40,527 nucleotides of DNA, from the NCBI GenBank assembly GCA_029261215.1, contig JAJDBT010000088.1, positions 1 to 40,527 of the forward strand. Reading direction: 5' to 3'. Under the pieces are notes generated by a model, which ran no database searches, was not told the origin of the DNA, and saw only the letters and a list, made by a program, of their open reading frames with translations. This document shows, one piece after another, positions 8,163 to 16,224 of the stretch. A program made the translations under genes and the position numbers. The DNA is from Nitrospirota bacterium (GTDB lineage: Bacteria > Nitrospirota > Nitrospiria > SBBL01 > JAADHI01). The first letter of the stretch is position 1; each line of letters begins with the position of its first letter.

Positions 8163-8756
8163 TTAGGCCGCCTTTACAGCCAAACATTCCTTGCAGAGCC
8201 TTTGCCCCGCTGTTTCAGTCAGTAAAGCTTCATTGACATACTCACCACATTTGCCACAGGCCGCAGCCGGGTATTTGCCTGCGATTTTGGGTGCGGGAAG
8301 CACCAGACGTGTCACCGTAAAAAGTTCGGCCTCCGGCGCGGCCAGGATTTGATCAATCGTTTCTTTTGTCATTTTTTCCAGGGCATGTTTTTCCGCTTCG
8401 GTGGCATCAGGTTTTTTCACCGCTTTTCGAAGGGCCCGAAATTCGGTGTGATCAAAGGTGTCCCAGTAATGGCAATATGCACGGACACTGTTACCCGTTT
8501 TTGTATTTTGCAAAATATACACCGGTTTGCCCACCTGGGTTAAAATCAGGTTTCGTTTTCCAAAGGTACATCCGGTAATCTCCTGAATCGCGTCTAGGGC
8601 GCAAGTCTCGTTACCCACAAGGGCAACGACTTCTTTCATGTTTTTCAGTTCCTCGCCCATTTCCTGCACCAGAAGTTCTGCAGCGCGATACCCAATGGCA
8701 ATATCGAGACAAAGATGCCGGTGAAAATCGACCGCATCCTGAAATACCTTTTCCAT
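8163..8756 (-). CDS. FmdE-family protein (formylmethanofuran dehydrogenase subunit E-like)
   Basis: A 197-residue soluble protein. The N-terminal FmdE fold is recognised from residues 11-30 (FHRHLCLDIAIGYRAAELL), ETCALDAIQEITGCTFGKRN and later YCHYWD. A C-terminal zinc ribbon has C167-x2-C170 and C188-x2-C191. In better-known members the first motif reads HGHxCPG; here it is HRHLCLD, so the histidine-cysteine pair remains but the glycine and proline are changed. Such proteins occur widely outside methanogens with unknown roles, often linked to metal or molybdenum cofactors. AGGAGG sits 9 nt before the ATG. It forms a two-gene unit with the redoxin downstream. Confidence 0.85.
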   Translation of the reverse strand: MEKVFQDAVDFHRHLCLDIAIGYRAAELLVQEMGEELKNMKEVVALVGNETCALDAIQEITGCTFGKRNLILTQVGKPVYILQNTKTGNSVRAYCHYWDTFDHTEFRALRKAVKKPDATEAEKHALEKMTKETIDQILAAPEAELFTVTRLVLPAPKIAGKYPAAACGKCGEYVNEALLTETAGQRLCKECLAVKAA

Positions 8757-8928
8757 AAATGAATCCTCCTGAATGAGATGAAACAGAGAAATTTGGCGTG
8801 ATCATACCACAAGCCGCCGGGAGAATGAAATCGCATTCAAGCCCTTAAAATGGGCAATGTCTGAGCATTTATCGAGACCCGCGTTGATCTTGGCTTGCTT
8901 CTAAGGTTGTTGTGATGAAATATGGGAT

Positions 8929-8954
8929 GAGTGATTGAGCCACTTGAATCACTC
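8929..8954. other. Hairpin just after the stop at 8954
   Basis: GAGTGATT (8929-8936) and AATCACTC (8947-8954) pair perfectly around a 10-nt loop and touch the stop codon of the minus-strand gene. No U-run follows on either strand, so this is not a convincing intrinsic terminator; it may be an mRNA 3' stabiliser. The rest of 8757-8953 shows nothing I can name. Confidence 0.45.
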
Positions 8955-9406
8955 TAGTCGTGGATCGAATAGATGTACTTCTGATTGACATAAACAATGT
9001 GTTCATTTTGAAAGAGTCTGAAAAAAGTAATGGGTTGATTCACATAATCTTTTACACGACCAAACTTCTCATGATTGATCGAAACAAACATATCGCCCTC
9101 AATCGCCCCGCCGATTTCCATTTTAAGGGCGATTGAGAAACCACTGCCACCCCACATGGACTCGTCCAATTCTCGTTCCAGGACAGTTTTAGCCTGAACA
9201 ACATGAGTGAGGTTTAACAGAAAGATGCCTTTTTCTGTTTTGACAGGAATAAAGTGATCCCTGTCATTGAGAAGCTCACCCAAATTCTGAGGTCCTGCTT
9301 GCCCCTCTTCAGATAAACTCAGAAAAACTTCCCCATCCACCTGACTGCCATCGGTTAGATGAAACGAAACCTTTCGAACCTTTTTTTCAATTTTGAATTG
9401 ATTCAC
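8954..9406 (-). CDS. Unknown protein with two tandem copies of a small beta-rich domain
   Basis: About 150 residues, cytoplasmic, with no signal peptide. I do not recognise the family by name. The two halves look alike: VSFHLTDGSQVDGEVFLSLS...LLNDRDHFIPV...GIFLLNLTHVV and IALKMEIGGAIEGDMFVSIN...VKDYVNQPITFFRL...HIVYVNQKYIYSI. This suggests internal duplication of a domain of about 65 residues. I placed the start at the GTG at 9406, which has AAGGAT 7-8 nt upstream; a TTG at 9490 lacks a ribosome site. An AU-rich hairpin covers this ribosome site (listed separately). Confidence 0.7.
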   Translation of the reverse strand: MNQFKIEKKVRKVSFHLTDGSQVDGEVFLSLSEEGQAGPQNLGELLNDRDHFIPVKTEKGIFLLNLTHVVQAKTVLERELDESMWGGSGFSIALKMEIGGAIEGDMFVSINHEKFGRVKDYVNQPITFFRLFQNEHIVYVNQKYIYSIHD

Positions 9407-9407
9407 A

Positions 9408-9448
9408 AAAAATATCCTTAACGAGTTTTGTTGAATAAGGATGTTTTT
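9408..9448 (-). promoter_or_regulatory. AU-rich hairpin over the ribosome site of the gene ending at 8954
   Basis: AAAAATATCCTTA (9408-9420) and TAAGGATGTTTTT (9436-9448) are inverted repeats with one mismatch and a 15-nt loop. In the minus-strand mRNA the arm carrying the Shine-Dalgarno AAGGA is paired, two bases before the GTG start. The stem has only two G-C pairs, so it should melt easily, like an RNA thermometer or a protein- or RNA-opened switch. Confidence 0.5.
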
Positions 9449-9620
9449 CAAAATGAAACCGTCATCGCTGGAATACTTCAAATACAGCAATCAAAGCATT
9501 TCGTGCGAACAGAGACGGGACGCATCTGAAAAAATCAAACCCACAAAAGCTTACCAGAAATCATCTGATTCGCAAGACAGGACGCCCCCCCCAAACCACC
9601 CGGCACCAGACAAAATGCTC

Positions 9621-9664
9621 AAAAAAAACCGTACTTGCGTGTCCATGACAAGCAAGTACGGTTT
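9621..9664 (-). terminator. Strong intrinsic terminator after the radical SAM fusion gene
   Basis: AAACCGTACTTGC (9626-9638) and GCAAGTACGGTTT (9652-9664) form a perfect 13-bp stem with a 13-nt loop. On the minus strand it is followed by eight U, 26 bp beyond the stop at 9691. The remaining bases of 9407-9690 contain no gene. Confidence 0.9.
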
Positions 9665-9690
9665 GGGATCAAAGACAATACGTCTTGAAA

Positions 9691-12189
9691 CTAACAACAA
9701 TTCCCATCCACACGACAAGAATCCCCCTCTTTCGGGGCATTCTCGACAAGCACATTCTTTCCCGAAGTCACCACAAAAAAAGGCTGGTAAGGCGCTTTTT
9801 GAAGTTTCGCTGCCGTATCGGTACACACTGCTACCGCTTGGTCTCTCGGAAACAAATGGCCTTCTTCATCCAAAACAGCCTGCATCGGGCCCAGGTAGGT
9901 GGCGTATTGTCCGACATAGTCGCACCCTGTTTTTTTCTCAAATTTATACCCCTGAACCACCACAGAGAAAAATTGATATCCCTCCACCTCTCGCCAAAGG
10001 GTGCGCTTTAAAATAGACAGACCATAAAAACCGGCCTGCTCCATTTTTGAAAGATATTCCGCCTCCGTCAATGCACCGGAAACACACTCGCCCCAAAGAC
10101 GCGGATTCGCACGCATGCCCTGCGGCACCGGTTTTTCAGAGATTGTATCCGACACCACCACACGGCCAAAATCTTTCAAAATCCGCCAGATTTCAACAAA
10201 GACCTGTTTTTTATCCGGGGAAAGATTAATCACGCAATTGGAAGTCACCACATCCGCAAATTGATCGGGCAGCGGAATCTCTTCCAAATAGCCCCTTTTA
10301 AATTCCACATTGTCAAAACCAAGATGCTTTACGACTTTTTCTTTCGCCAGATGAGCCTCACGCAGCATTTGGTCGGTCATGTCGATGCCCACGATTCGTC
10401 CAGTCGGACCCACCTGTTTTGCCGCGATAAAACAGTCAATTCCGCCGCCCGAACCGAGATCCACCATCGTTTCGCCTTTCGTCAACCCGGCAAGGCCCAC
10501 CGGACTGCCGCAGCCATACGAAATATCCAGAACTTCCTGTGGGATATGCTCGCTGTCTTCCAAAGGATAGGATTCGGGACAACACAGCGCAGGCTGGGGT
10601 TTGTCCGCCGCACCACCATAAAAATCACTCACCACACGCCGGGAATGATCCAAATCCACAGACAAAACACACACGGAGCGGGAAAGGGCAACTTCAAACC
10701 CTCCAATCGACCGTGCACCCGTTGCCACATCATCCAAAACAGCCCCTTCTCCCATCGAGGCAAAAACAATGGGACGGTCATAACCCGAGGCATTTTTTTG
10801 CCTCGCTTTACTTTCGGCCACATTGAACAATGTTTCTAAAATCCACTTTTCATAAAATGCGGAATAGGGATCTTCACCCATAAATTGACCGCTATACAGA
10901 TAGCTGTGTTCGATATCGCCGCCGCCACAAAGATATTTGAGATAACAATCCTTGCACTTTGTTTTTTTCTGAACCGTGCCCTTACGGATTTCCTTTGCCA
11001 AAGCGGCCGTGCGCCAAATGGCTTCAAGGGGTTTTTCATCGGGGTTTCCCATTTTTAGTTCGGGAATGCCCGCCAGAGCGGCGGAGGGATAAACTTGCCC
11101 GTCCGCATAGATGCACAGCGACTCATAGGCCGCATTGGAAAGATCAATCTTCACCCCGGAAGGCCCCATCAACTGCCCCAGCAAAGTATCAAAATTATCA
11201 AAGGTAATTCCCGCCTGAGCGGTAAGTTCTTTTGTTTTTTTAAAAGCCTCAAACAATGCGGGAATCGCTGGGGACTCCAGGCTTTCGGTTCCGACTGCGC
11301 GGCCCCGGTGATGGCTGAGCAAAAAATGAAGGTTTTTAATCCCCAACGAAGAAGCCAGCTTCACCATATCCGGCAAATGGGCCACATTCGCGCGGTTCAC
11401 CACGGTTGTCAGGGTCGGTGAAAAACCCAGACTGATCACCTCTTTAATGCCATGGACGCTTGCATCAAATGTTCCATTGCCGCGAATGGGGTTGTTGATT
11501 TCTGCTGTTGGGCCGTCAAGACTGATTTGTAATTGAATCTGGTCAGGTGCGTAGGTCGCCAGGCGTTTGAGGTGCGCTCCTCGAAACAACATGCCATTGG
11601 TCAAAATAATCAATTCAGGTTTTATTGTGTCCGTACCGGCCAAAATATGATCGATCAGCACAAAAATATCCTCCCGTAAAAAAGGCTCTCCCCCGGTGAT
11701 AAAAAAACGGGAAACGCCCAGGGCCAAAGCCTGATCAATCATGCGCAGCCAAAAAGCCGTGTCTCCTCCCTTTTCTCCACTGGGAGAAGAATTGACCAGA
11801 CAATGTTCACAGGAAAGGTTGCAGGCATTGGTCACGTGAAGCCATAACTCCGTCATATGATCCAGACGAAGCGCCTCTGAACGACCGGGATAAGGCGCAC
11901 GAAGGATGGGAGCGGTTGAAATAAATCCTGTTCGTAAGGCTTCTTGGAAAAAAGTCTGGCAGTGCAGCCATCCAGCCGCCCAATCGACTTTTTCAAACTG
12001 GCAGTACAACCGCACAATTTCTGAAAAATCCCGTTTCCCATCGACCCATCGCATTAAGGCCGCGCCACGCATATCCGTGCTGATCCAATGCGGTGCTTCG
12101 GGATCAATCAGCACATTGAGGTTCTTTTGAGTCATCTCTTGGTATAAGGGGGAAAAAAACCGTGTGTCTTTCTTTATGGTGTCTGTCAT
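9691..12189 (-). CDS. Radical SAM-SPASM protein fused to an ArsM-type methyltransferase
   Basis: An 832-residue cytoplasmic two-enzyme fusion. Residues 1-100 resemble a PqqD-like precursor-binding domain. The radical SAM core begins at 118 with the [4Fe-4S] triad C123, C127, C130 (CNLSCEHC), TGGEP at 165-169 and SLDGP at 223-227. An auxiliary SPASM-like cluster region has C359, C412, C415 and C421. From about 535 there is an arsenite S-adenosylmethionine methyltransferase domain: CC at 536-537, YGCG with C560, DLGSGGGIDCFIAA, SNCVINLSPDK with C652, and GECVSGAL with C702. The positions of C560, C652 and C702 match the three catalytic thiolates known for ArsM. The ArsM-like C-terminal extension ends in a Cys-Cys pair (831-832). 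Inference: an arsenical or other thiophile is methylated and then modified by radical chemistry. The true substrate is unknown, and peptide maturation remains possible given the PqqD-like and SPASM parts. Confidence 0.9.
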   Translation of the reverse strand: MTDTIKKDTRFFSPLYQEMTQKNLNVLIDPEAPHWISTDMRGAALMRWVDGKRDFSEIVRLYCQFEKVDWAAGWLHCQTFFQEALRTGFISTAPILRAPYPGRSEALRLDHMTELWLHVTNACNLSCEHCLVNSSPSGEKGGDTAFWLRMIDQALALGVSRFFITGGEPFLREDIFVLIDHILAGTDTIKPELIILTNGMLFRGAHLKRLATYAPDQIQLQISLDGPTAEINNPIRGNGTFDASVHGIKEVISLGFSPTLTTVVNRANVAHLPDMVKLASSLGIKNLHFLLSHHRGRAVGTESLESPAIPALFEAFKKTKELTAQAGITFDNFDTLLGQLMGPSGVKIDLSNAAYESLCIYADGQVYPSAALAGIPELKMGNPDEKPLEAIWRTAALAKEIRKGTVQKKTKCKDCYLKYLCGGGDIEHSYLYSGQFMGEDPYSAFYEKWILETLFNVAESKARQKNASGYDRPIVFASMGEGAVLDDVATGARSIGGFEVALSRSVCVLSVDLDHSRRVVSDFYGGAADKPQPALCCPESYPLEDSEHIPQEVLDISYGCGSPVGLAGLTKGETMVDLGSGGGIDCFIAAKQVGPTGRIVGIDMTDQMLREAHLAKEKVVKHLGFDNVEFKRGYLEEIPLPDQFADVVTSNCVINLSPDKKQVFVEIWRILKDFGRVVVSDTISEKPVPQGMRANPRLWGECVSGALTEAEYLSKMEQAGFYGLSILKRTLWREVEGYQFFSVVVQGYKFEKKTGCDYVGQYATYLGPMQAVLDEEGHLFPRDQAVAVCTDTAAKLQKAPYQPFFVVTSGKNVLVENAPKEGDSCRVDGNCC

Positions 12190-12329
12190 TGAGTCCGCTC
12201 CGTCTTAAATGATTCAAACCACCGCTTCACTTTCTTTAAATAGATGTATATATGAGCCTGGATAAAATCGATGTAGCCTGTCCTACGTTTTAACCCTATT
12301 TCAAAACCAGCGTGACGAAAGTAAGATCC

Positions 12330-12354
12330 CGTGAGTATATCAAATTGATTCACG
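12330..12354. promoter_or_regulatory. Possible operator between the fusion gene and the Crp/Fnr gene
   Basis: The divergent spacer contains CGTGA (12330-12334) and TCACG (12350-12354) flanking the 11-base palindrome ATCAAATTGAT (12339-12349). Crp/Fnr proteins bind GTGA..TCAC or TTGAT..ATCAA dyads, but usual spacers are shorter and in the other order, so the match is imperfect. Position and symmetry are the only support. Confidence 0.3.
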
Positions 12355-12409
12355 CGAAGGCACCCGCCCTTTATTGCTTTCTAAAAAATCTTACCCTATG
12401 ATGCCTTTC

Positions 12410-13111
12410 ATGGAGGAAAAAAGTAAACTCTGGTATTTAAAAAAGATTAACTTGTTTACGGGCATGTCTTCAGAAGAGATGGAGACACTCGCGCAAAAAA
12501 CGCGTATGGAATCCGTTAGTAAAAAAACACCCATTTTTTTCCCGGGCGATCCCAGCCAGCAGGTCTACCTTCTAAAAGAAGGCCGGGTCAAAATCTCCCG
12601 TATTTCAGAGGAAGGGCGTGAAGTGACCATCGCGCTTCTTGCGCCGGGAGAAATATTCGGCGAACTTGAAGTCCTAGGGGACGCGCCTCGCGATACCCTG
12701 GCCGAAGCACTTGATGACAGCAAAATTTGCGTTGTCAAAAAAGACCTCTTTCTGGACATGGTCAGTAAAAAACCCGAGTTTTCATTTCGCTTGACCAAAT
12801 TGATTGGATTCAGAATGCGTAAAATTGAAAACCGGGTGGAAGACCTGGTTTTCAAGGACGTTCCTGCCCGGCTGGCACGACTGCTGCTGGATTTGGCCAA
12901 AGATTACGGGAAAGAAAGCCCGGACGGCATTTTTTTGCAAATCAAACTCACGCATCAGGAAATGGCCAATCTCATCGGTTCCATTCGTGAAACAGTCAGC
13001 GCCATTTTGGGCGATTTCAAACGGGAAGGCTGGATCAGTTTCGAGGGGAGAAAGATCATCCTCCTCAAGCCGGAACGCCTAAAAAAACGCACCGAATCGG
13101 TCTTTTCTTAA
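12410..13111 (+). CDS. Crp/Fnr-family transcriptional regulator
   Basis: About 233 residues. A cyclic-nucleotide-binding-type beta barrel fills residues about 10-125 (FFPGDPSQQVYLLKEGRVKI, GEIFGELEVLGD), then a dimer helix, then a winged helix-turn-helix with LTHQEMANLIGSIRETVSAI, whose RETVS recognition helix matches Crp-type readers. There is a single cysteine, so it cannot hold an Fnr-type iron-sulfur cluster. The ligand is unknown. The start is uncertain: ATGs at 12398, 12401 and 12410 all lack a clear ribosome site, and I used the last because the protein opens there as family members do. It is divergent from the radical SAM-ArsM fusion across a spacer of about 220 bp, which makes that gene a natural target. 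Confidence 0.92.
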   Translation: MEEKSKLWYLKKINLFTGMSSEEMETLAQKTRMESVSKKTPIFFPGDPSQQVYLLKEGRVKISRISEEGREVTIALLAPGEIFGELEVLGDAPRDTLAEALDDSKICVVKKDLFLDMVSKKPEFSFRLTKLIGFRMRKIENRVEDLVFKDVPARLARLLLDLAKDYGKESPDGIFLQIKLTHQEMANLIGSIRETVSAILGDFKREGWISFEGRKIILLKPERLKKRTESVFS

Positions 13112-13199
13112 TCTTTTTACAAAGACCTTACGCTTCAATATCGTATTCTTTGTAGTCTCGCCCACATTTTTCTCAAAGCATTTCCCGTATTTTTAAAAC

Positions 13200-13448
13200 A
13201 TGCTAACTCTGGAAGTGTATCTCTCATCCAATTGCCTTTCGGCCCCTGCCGCAAAGACGGTCGCAGAACAGGCAGTTAAAAAGATCGAGCAAGTCCATCT
13301 CGTTTTTCGGGATGAAGAAAAAGACCATGACCGTGCTGCATCCATCGGACTGTTTATTTTTCCGGCTTTTGTCATTGGCACTGAAATTTTAACAATTGGA
13401 CTTCCTTCTTTAGAGGACTTGGTCCTGATGTTGAAAAATAAACTTTGA
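13200..13448 (+). CDS. Small thioredoxin-fold-like protein
   Basis: 82 residues, no signal peptide. The opening LEVYLSSNCLSAP, the following helix and the late FPAFVIGTEIL with its near-cis-proline context fit a minimal thioredoxin/glutaredoxin fold. Only one cysteine is present (residue 9), so a CxxC disulfide mechanism is not possible; a mono-thiol or structural role is more likely. There is no clear ribosome site before the ATG. It sits between the Crp/Fnr gene and the His-rich exported protein on the same strand with short gaps, so the three may be one transcript. Confidence 0.7.
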   Translation: MLTLEVYLSSNCLSAPAAKTVAEQAVKKIEQVHLVFRDEEKDHDRAASIGLFIFPAFVIGTEILTIGLPSLEDLVLMLKNKL

Positions 13449-13492
13449 GCACCCTAACAGAAAGAACCACCCATCAAACAGGAGGACGACCC

Positions 13493-13999
13493 GTGAATTT
13501 CAAAACGATCATTTTTTTAGGTACATTCATAACAGCGACACTCATCGGACATGGCATGAGTCACGCTGGAGAACAACACCAGGCCTCTGATAAAGCCCTG
13601 CATGCCATTGGGGTCAAAGTTGGCCACCTTTTTAACTTTGAGCCTTTTGACCCGCCCCTTAAAAACCACCTTTGGATGAAAACGGATTCTGACAAGATGA
13701 CCTTCTTTCATTTCGCCAATCCCGCTTCAGATGCCGAGAATAAACTTTTGTTTATGGGAGACGCGATTAAAGGCCGCTTCTGTGCAGAAGATCAGCCGAA
13801 GGGCGGAAAGACCGGATATGTCCATTTTCATAGTTCCCAAAAAGCAGACGGGCATCAACACGGCCACGGCGGAGAAAAAGGGCAGGATGGCTACTGGCTG
13901 CGGCATATTGCCCTAGGTGAATTTGAAATGATGAAAATCCAGTTTAAACCCGGCGTTGCTCATAATTTTAAAGCCACTCCGGCACCTTCGTGTAAATAG
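13493..13999 (+). CDS. Exported histidine-rich protein of unknown function
   Basis: 168 residues with a signal peptide (VNFKTIIFLGTFITATLIGH, then cleavage near SHAGEQ), so periplasmic. The GTG at 13493 has GGAGG 7 nt upstream, better than any in-frame ATG. The mature part has an aromatic block near LFNFEPFDPPLKNHLWMKTD, then FCAEDQPKGGKTGYVHFHSS, then a flexible His-Gly stretch (GHQHGHGG), and ends in a lone Cys. The histidines suggest metal binding, which is inference. I recognise no named family. A strong terminator follows, closing the Crp/Fnr-thioredoxin-fold-exported protein unit. Confidence 0.75.
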   Translation: MNFKTIIFLGTFITATLIGHGMSHAGEQHQASDKALHAIGVKVGHLFNFEPFDPPLKNHLWMKTDSDKMTFFHFANPASDAENKLLFMGDAIKGRFCAEDQPKGGKTGYVHFHSSQKADGHQHGHGGEKGQDGYWLRHIALGEFEMMKIQFKPGVAHNFKATPAPSCK

Positions 14000-14020
14000 T
14001 TTTTAAAGACACACATTTTG

Positions 14021-14068
14021 AAATCCCCCCTCTGGGGAAGCCTTTTCCAAAAAACCAGAGGGGGATTT
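14021..14068 (+). terminator. Intrinsic terminator after the His-rich protein gene
   Basis: AAATCCCCCCTCTGG (14021-14035) pairs with CCAGAGGGGGATTT (14055-14068) with one bulged base, giving a GC-rich stem of 14 bp and a loop of about 19 nt, followed by a short T-stretch. Confidence 0.75.
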
Positions 14069-14132
14069 TAGTGCCCTTTAAGTTCTCTGCCTTTTCCTTT
14101 TCACAGCAAGAATATCCAACGCTTTGTCATAC

Positions 14133-14161
14133 TTGAATTTTCTCTGATATTCTCTTATCCT
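14133..14161 (+). promoter_or_regulatory. Possible promoter of glgC
   Basis: TTGAAT (14133-14138), 17 bp, then TATCCT (14156-14161) gives a fair sigma-70 match about 40 bp before the glgC start. The Shine-Dalgarno of glgC is weak (AAGGGATATA). Confidence 0.4.
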
Positions 14162-14203
14162 ATACACGTCCAGTATCGAGATACTTCTATTTTAAGGGAT
14201 ATA

Positions 14204-15442
14204 ATGAGCCTCTCTGAAAAAACCATCACCATTATTCTTGCCGGCGGAGTCGGCTCCCGGCTTCACCCGCTCACAGCCGAACGCGCAAAACCCGCAGTCC
14301 CTTTTGGCGGCATTTACCGCATTATTGATTTTGCCTTATCCAATTGTCTTCACTCCGGCCTACGTCAAATATTAGTACTCACCCAATACAAATCGCACTC
14401 CATGAATAAACACCTTCGAGACGGCTGGTCTATCTTCAACCCTGAAATTGGAGAATTCATTACAGCCATTCCGGCCCAGAAACAAACCGGAGAAGATTGG
14501 TACACCGGCACAGCGGACGCCATCTATCAAAACCGTGCCCTCATCGAAAGAAGTGATGCCAAATACACCTTGATTCTTGCGGGTGATCACATCTATCGAA
14601 TGGATTACATTGAAATGCTGAAGGATCACATCAGCCGAAAAAGAGATGTGACTGTGGCCTGCATGCCGGTTCCCGTTCAAGAAGCCTCTGCCTTTGGTAT
14701 TGTAGAAATCGATGAACACATGCTCATTCGGAGATTTCATGAAAAAGAACCCCAGCCACCCACGATACCGGGACAGCCCGAATCTGCTCTGGCTTCGATG
14801 GGAATCTATATTTTTAATACTGCCACCTTGCTGGAAGTCGTACAGCAGGATCATTCTGTAGTCTCTTCCGCCCATGACTTTGGCCGAAATATCTTTCCAT
14901 CACTCATGAATTCAGATTTTACAGTGGGCGCTTATCGGTTTGGAGAAAAGATCGGACGGGTCACACAGGATTACTACTGGCGCGATGTGGGAACGGTTGA
15001 CGCCTATTATCAGGCCAATATGGATTTACTCGAACCCGTCCCCCCCATTGATCTTTATCAAAAAGACTGGCTTATCCGCACTTATCACGGCCAATTTCCG
15101 TCGGCCCGCATGGTGCCTTCGGCTTCGGGTGAAGTCGGGTTCGTCGAAAATGCCTCTCTTGCCGGGGGCGACGTCATCATTGGCGCACGGGTCATTCGGT
15201 CTATTCTTTCTCATGATGTGCGTGTAGAGTCCCACGCCTTGGTGGAAGGCTCTATCTTGTTTGATGGTGTCCGTGTCGGTGCCGGAGCGCGGATTCGACG
15301 GTGTATTGTGGATAAGGAAGTCGCGATTCCACCCGGAGCCAACATTGGATGGAATCGCGAATTGGATGAGCAGCGATTTTCCGTTTCAGAAAACGGGATT
15401 GTTGTGGTCACCAAAGGCTACAAATTCCAGAACGAAACCTGA
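14204..15442 (+). CDS. glgC: Glucose-1-phosphate adenylyltransferase
   Basis: A cytoplasmic enzyme making ADP-glucose from glucose-1-phosphate and ATP, the committed step of bacterial glycogen synthesis. At 412 residues it has normal length. The N-terminal nucleotidyltransferase motif is AGGVGSRLHPLTAERAKPAV (residues 13-32), followed by PFGGIYRIIDFALSNC, GTADAIYQN, LAGDHIYRMDY and YWRDVGTVDAYY. A left-handed beta-helix of hexapeptide repeats is visible from about residue 320 (GDVIIGARVIRSILSHDVRV...ILFDGVRVGAGARI). No other glycogen gene is in the window. Confidence 0.96.
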   Translation: MSLSEKTITIILAGGVGSRLHPLTAERAKPAVPFGGIYRIIDFALSNCLHSGLRQILVLTQYKSHSMNKHLRDGWSIFNPEIGEFITAIPAQKQTGEDWYTGTADAIYQNRALIERSDAKYTLILAGDHIYRMDYIEMLKDHISRKRDVTVACMPVPVQEASAFGIVEIDEHMLIRRFHEKEPQPPTIPGQPESALASMGIYIFNTATLLEVVQQDHSVVSSAHDFGRNIFPSLMNSDFTVGAYRFGEKIGRVTQDYYWRDVGTVDAYYQANMDLLEPVPPIDLYQKDWLIRTYHGQFPSARMVPSASGEVGFVENASLAGGDVIIGARVIRSILSHDVRVESHALVEGSILFDGVRVGAGARIRRCIVDKEVAIPPGANIGWNRELDEQRFSVSENGIVVVTKGYKFQNET

Positions 15443-15458
15443 GGCAATTCCAAAAATA

Positions 15459-16061
15459 TTATTTTACGCGGACAATCTCCACGGATTCCATGACAACAGG
15501 CGTTTCCGGCCGGTCTCTGCGGTCACGCGCAACACGGGAAATTTTTCGAACGATATCCTGTCCTTCAAAGACCTGACCAAAAATCGTATGCCGGTTATTC
15601 AAATGATCCGTCGCGCCCTCTGTAATAAAAAACTGGCTGCCATTGGTATTCGGTCCCGAGTTCGCCATCGCCAAACGTCCGGGGCGATCGAATTTTAAAG
15701 AAGAATCAAATTCATCCTCAAACTGGTAGCCCGGACCGCCCATGCCGGAACCCATCGGATCGCCGCCCTGGATCATAAAACCCGGAATCACCCGATGAAA
15801 AATAAGCCCATTGTAAAGGGGTTTTTTCACTTTTTCCTTTGATTTTGGATCAGACCATTCTTTTGTTCCCTCTGCAAGCCCCACAAAGTTTCCAACTGTT
15901 TTAGGGGCTTCTTTTTCAAAAAGTTGTATGGTGATCTTGCCCTCGGTGGTATTGAAGATTGCGTAGAGTCCGGTCGGTAATTTTTTTTCATCGGCGGACG
16001 CATCCGCAATAAAAGTCATCATGATGATAGAAACAGCCAGAAATACGTTCAAATAGGTCAT
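15459..16061 (-). CDS. Exported cyclophilin-type peptidyl-prolyl isomerase
   Basis: A 200-residue isomerase that speeds proline cis/trans conversion in folding proteins. The N terminus (MTYLNVFLAVSIIMMTFIAD, then ASADEKK) is a signal peptide, placing it in the periplasm. Cyclophilin motifs are intact: FHRVIPGFMIQGGDP with the catalytic Arg, GRLAMANSGPNTNGSQFFIT and HTIFGQV. It converges on glgC with only 16 bp between stop codons, and no terminator hairpin is visible there. Confidence 0.95.
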   Translation of the reverse strand: MTYLNVFLAVSIIMMTFIADASADEKKLPTGLYAIFNTTEGKITIQLFEKEAPKTVGNFVGLAEGTKEWSDPKSKEKVKKPLYNGLIFHRVIPGFMIQGGDPMGSGMGGPGYQFEDEFDSSLKFDRPGRLAMANSGPNTNGSQFFITEGATDHLNNRHTIFGQVFEGQDIVRKISRVARDRRDRPETPVVMESVEIVRVK

Positions 16062-16196
16062 TGCTCTTTTCTCCTCGACGTTAATGCACTTATAAAAATG
16101 ATCACTCGAATCATTTTTCCAGGATATTACTATAAGAAGCCGATGATGGCAAATTGCACTTATCCCTTTAGAAAGGGACTAAAGCAGCCCATTGTC

Positions 16197-16224
16197 TTGA
16201 CGGCTCTAGCCTTTCAGGTAGACT
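16197..16224 (+). promoter_or_regulatory. Possible promoter of the cupredoxin-porin-PstS-chemoreceptor cassette
   Basis: TTGACG (16197-16202), 16 bp, and TAGACT (16219-16224). An inverted repeat TCCCTTT/AAAGGGA (16163-16178, 2-nt centre) lies just upstream and could be an operator. The rest of 16062-16359 has no gene. Confidence 0.35.

Noticed and set aside
12331-12353. GTGA...TCAC as a standard Crp site
   Set aside because: The spacer is 15 bp instead of 6, so I list it only as a low-confidence possible operator.
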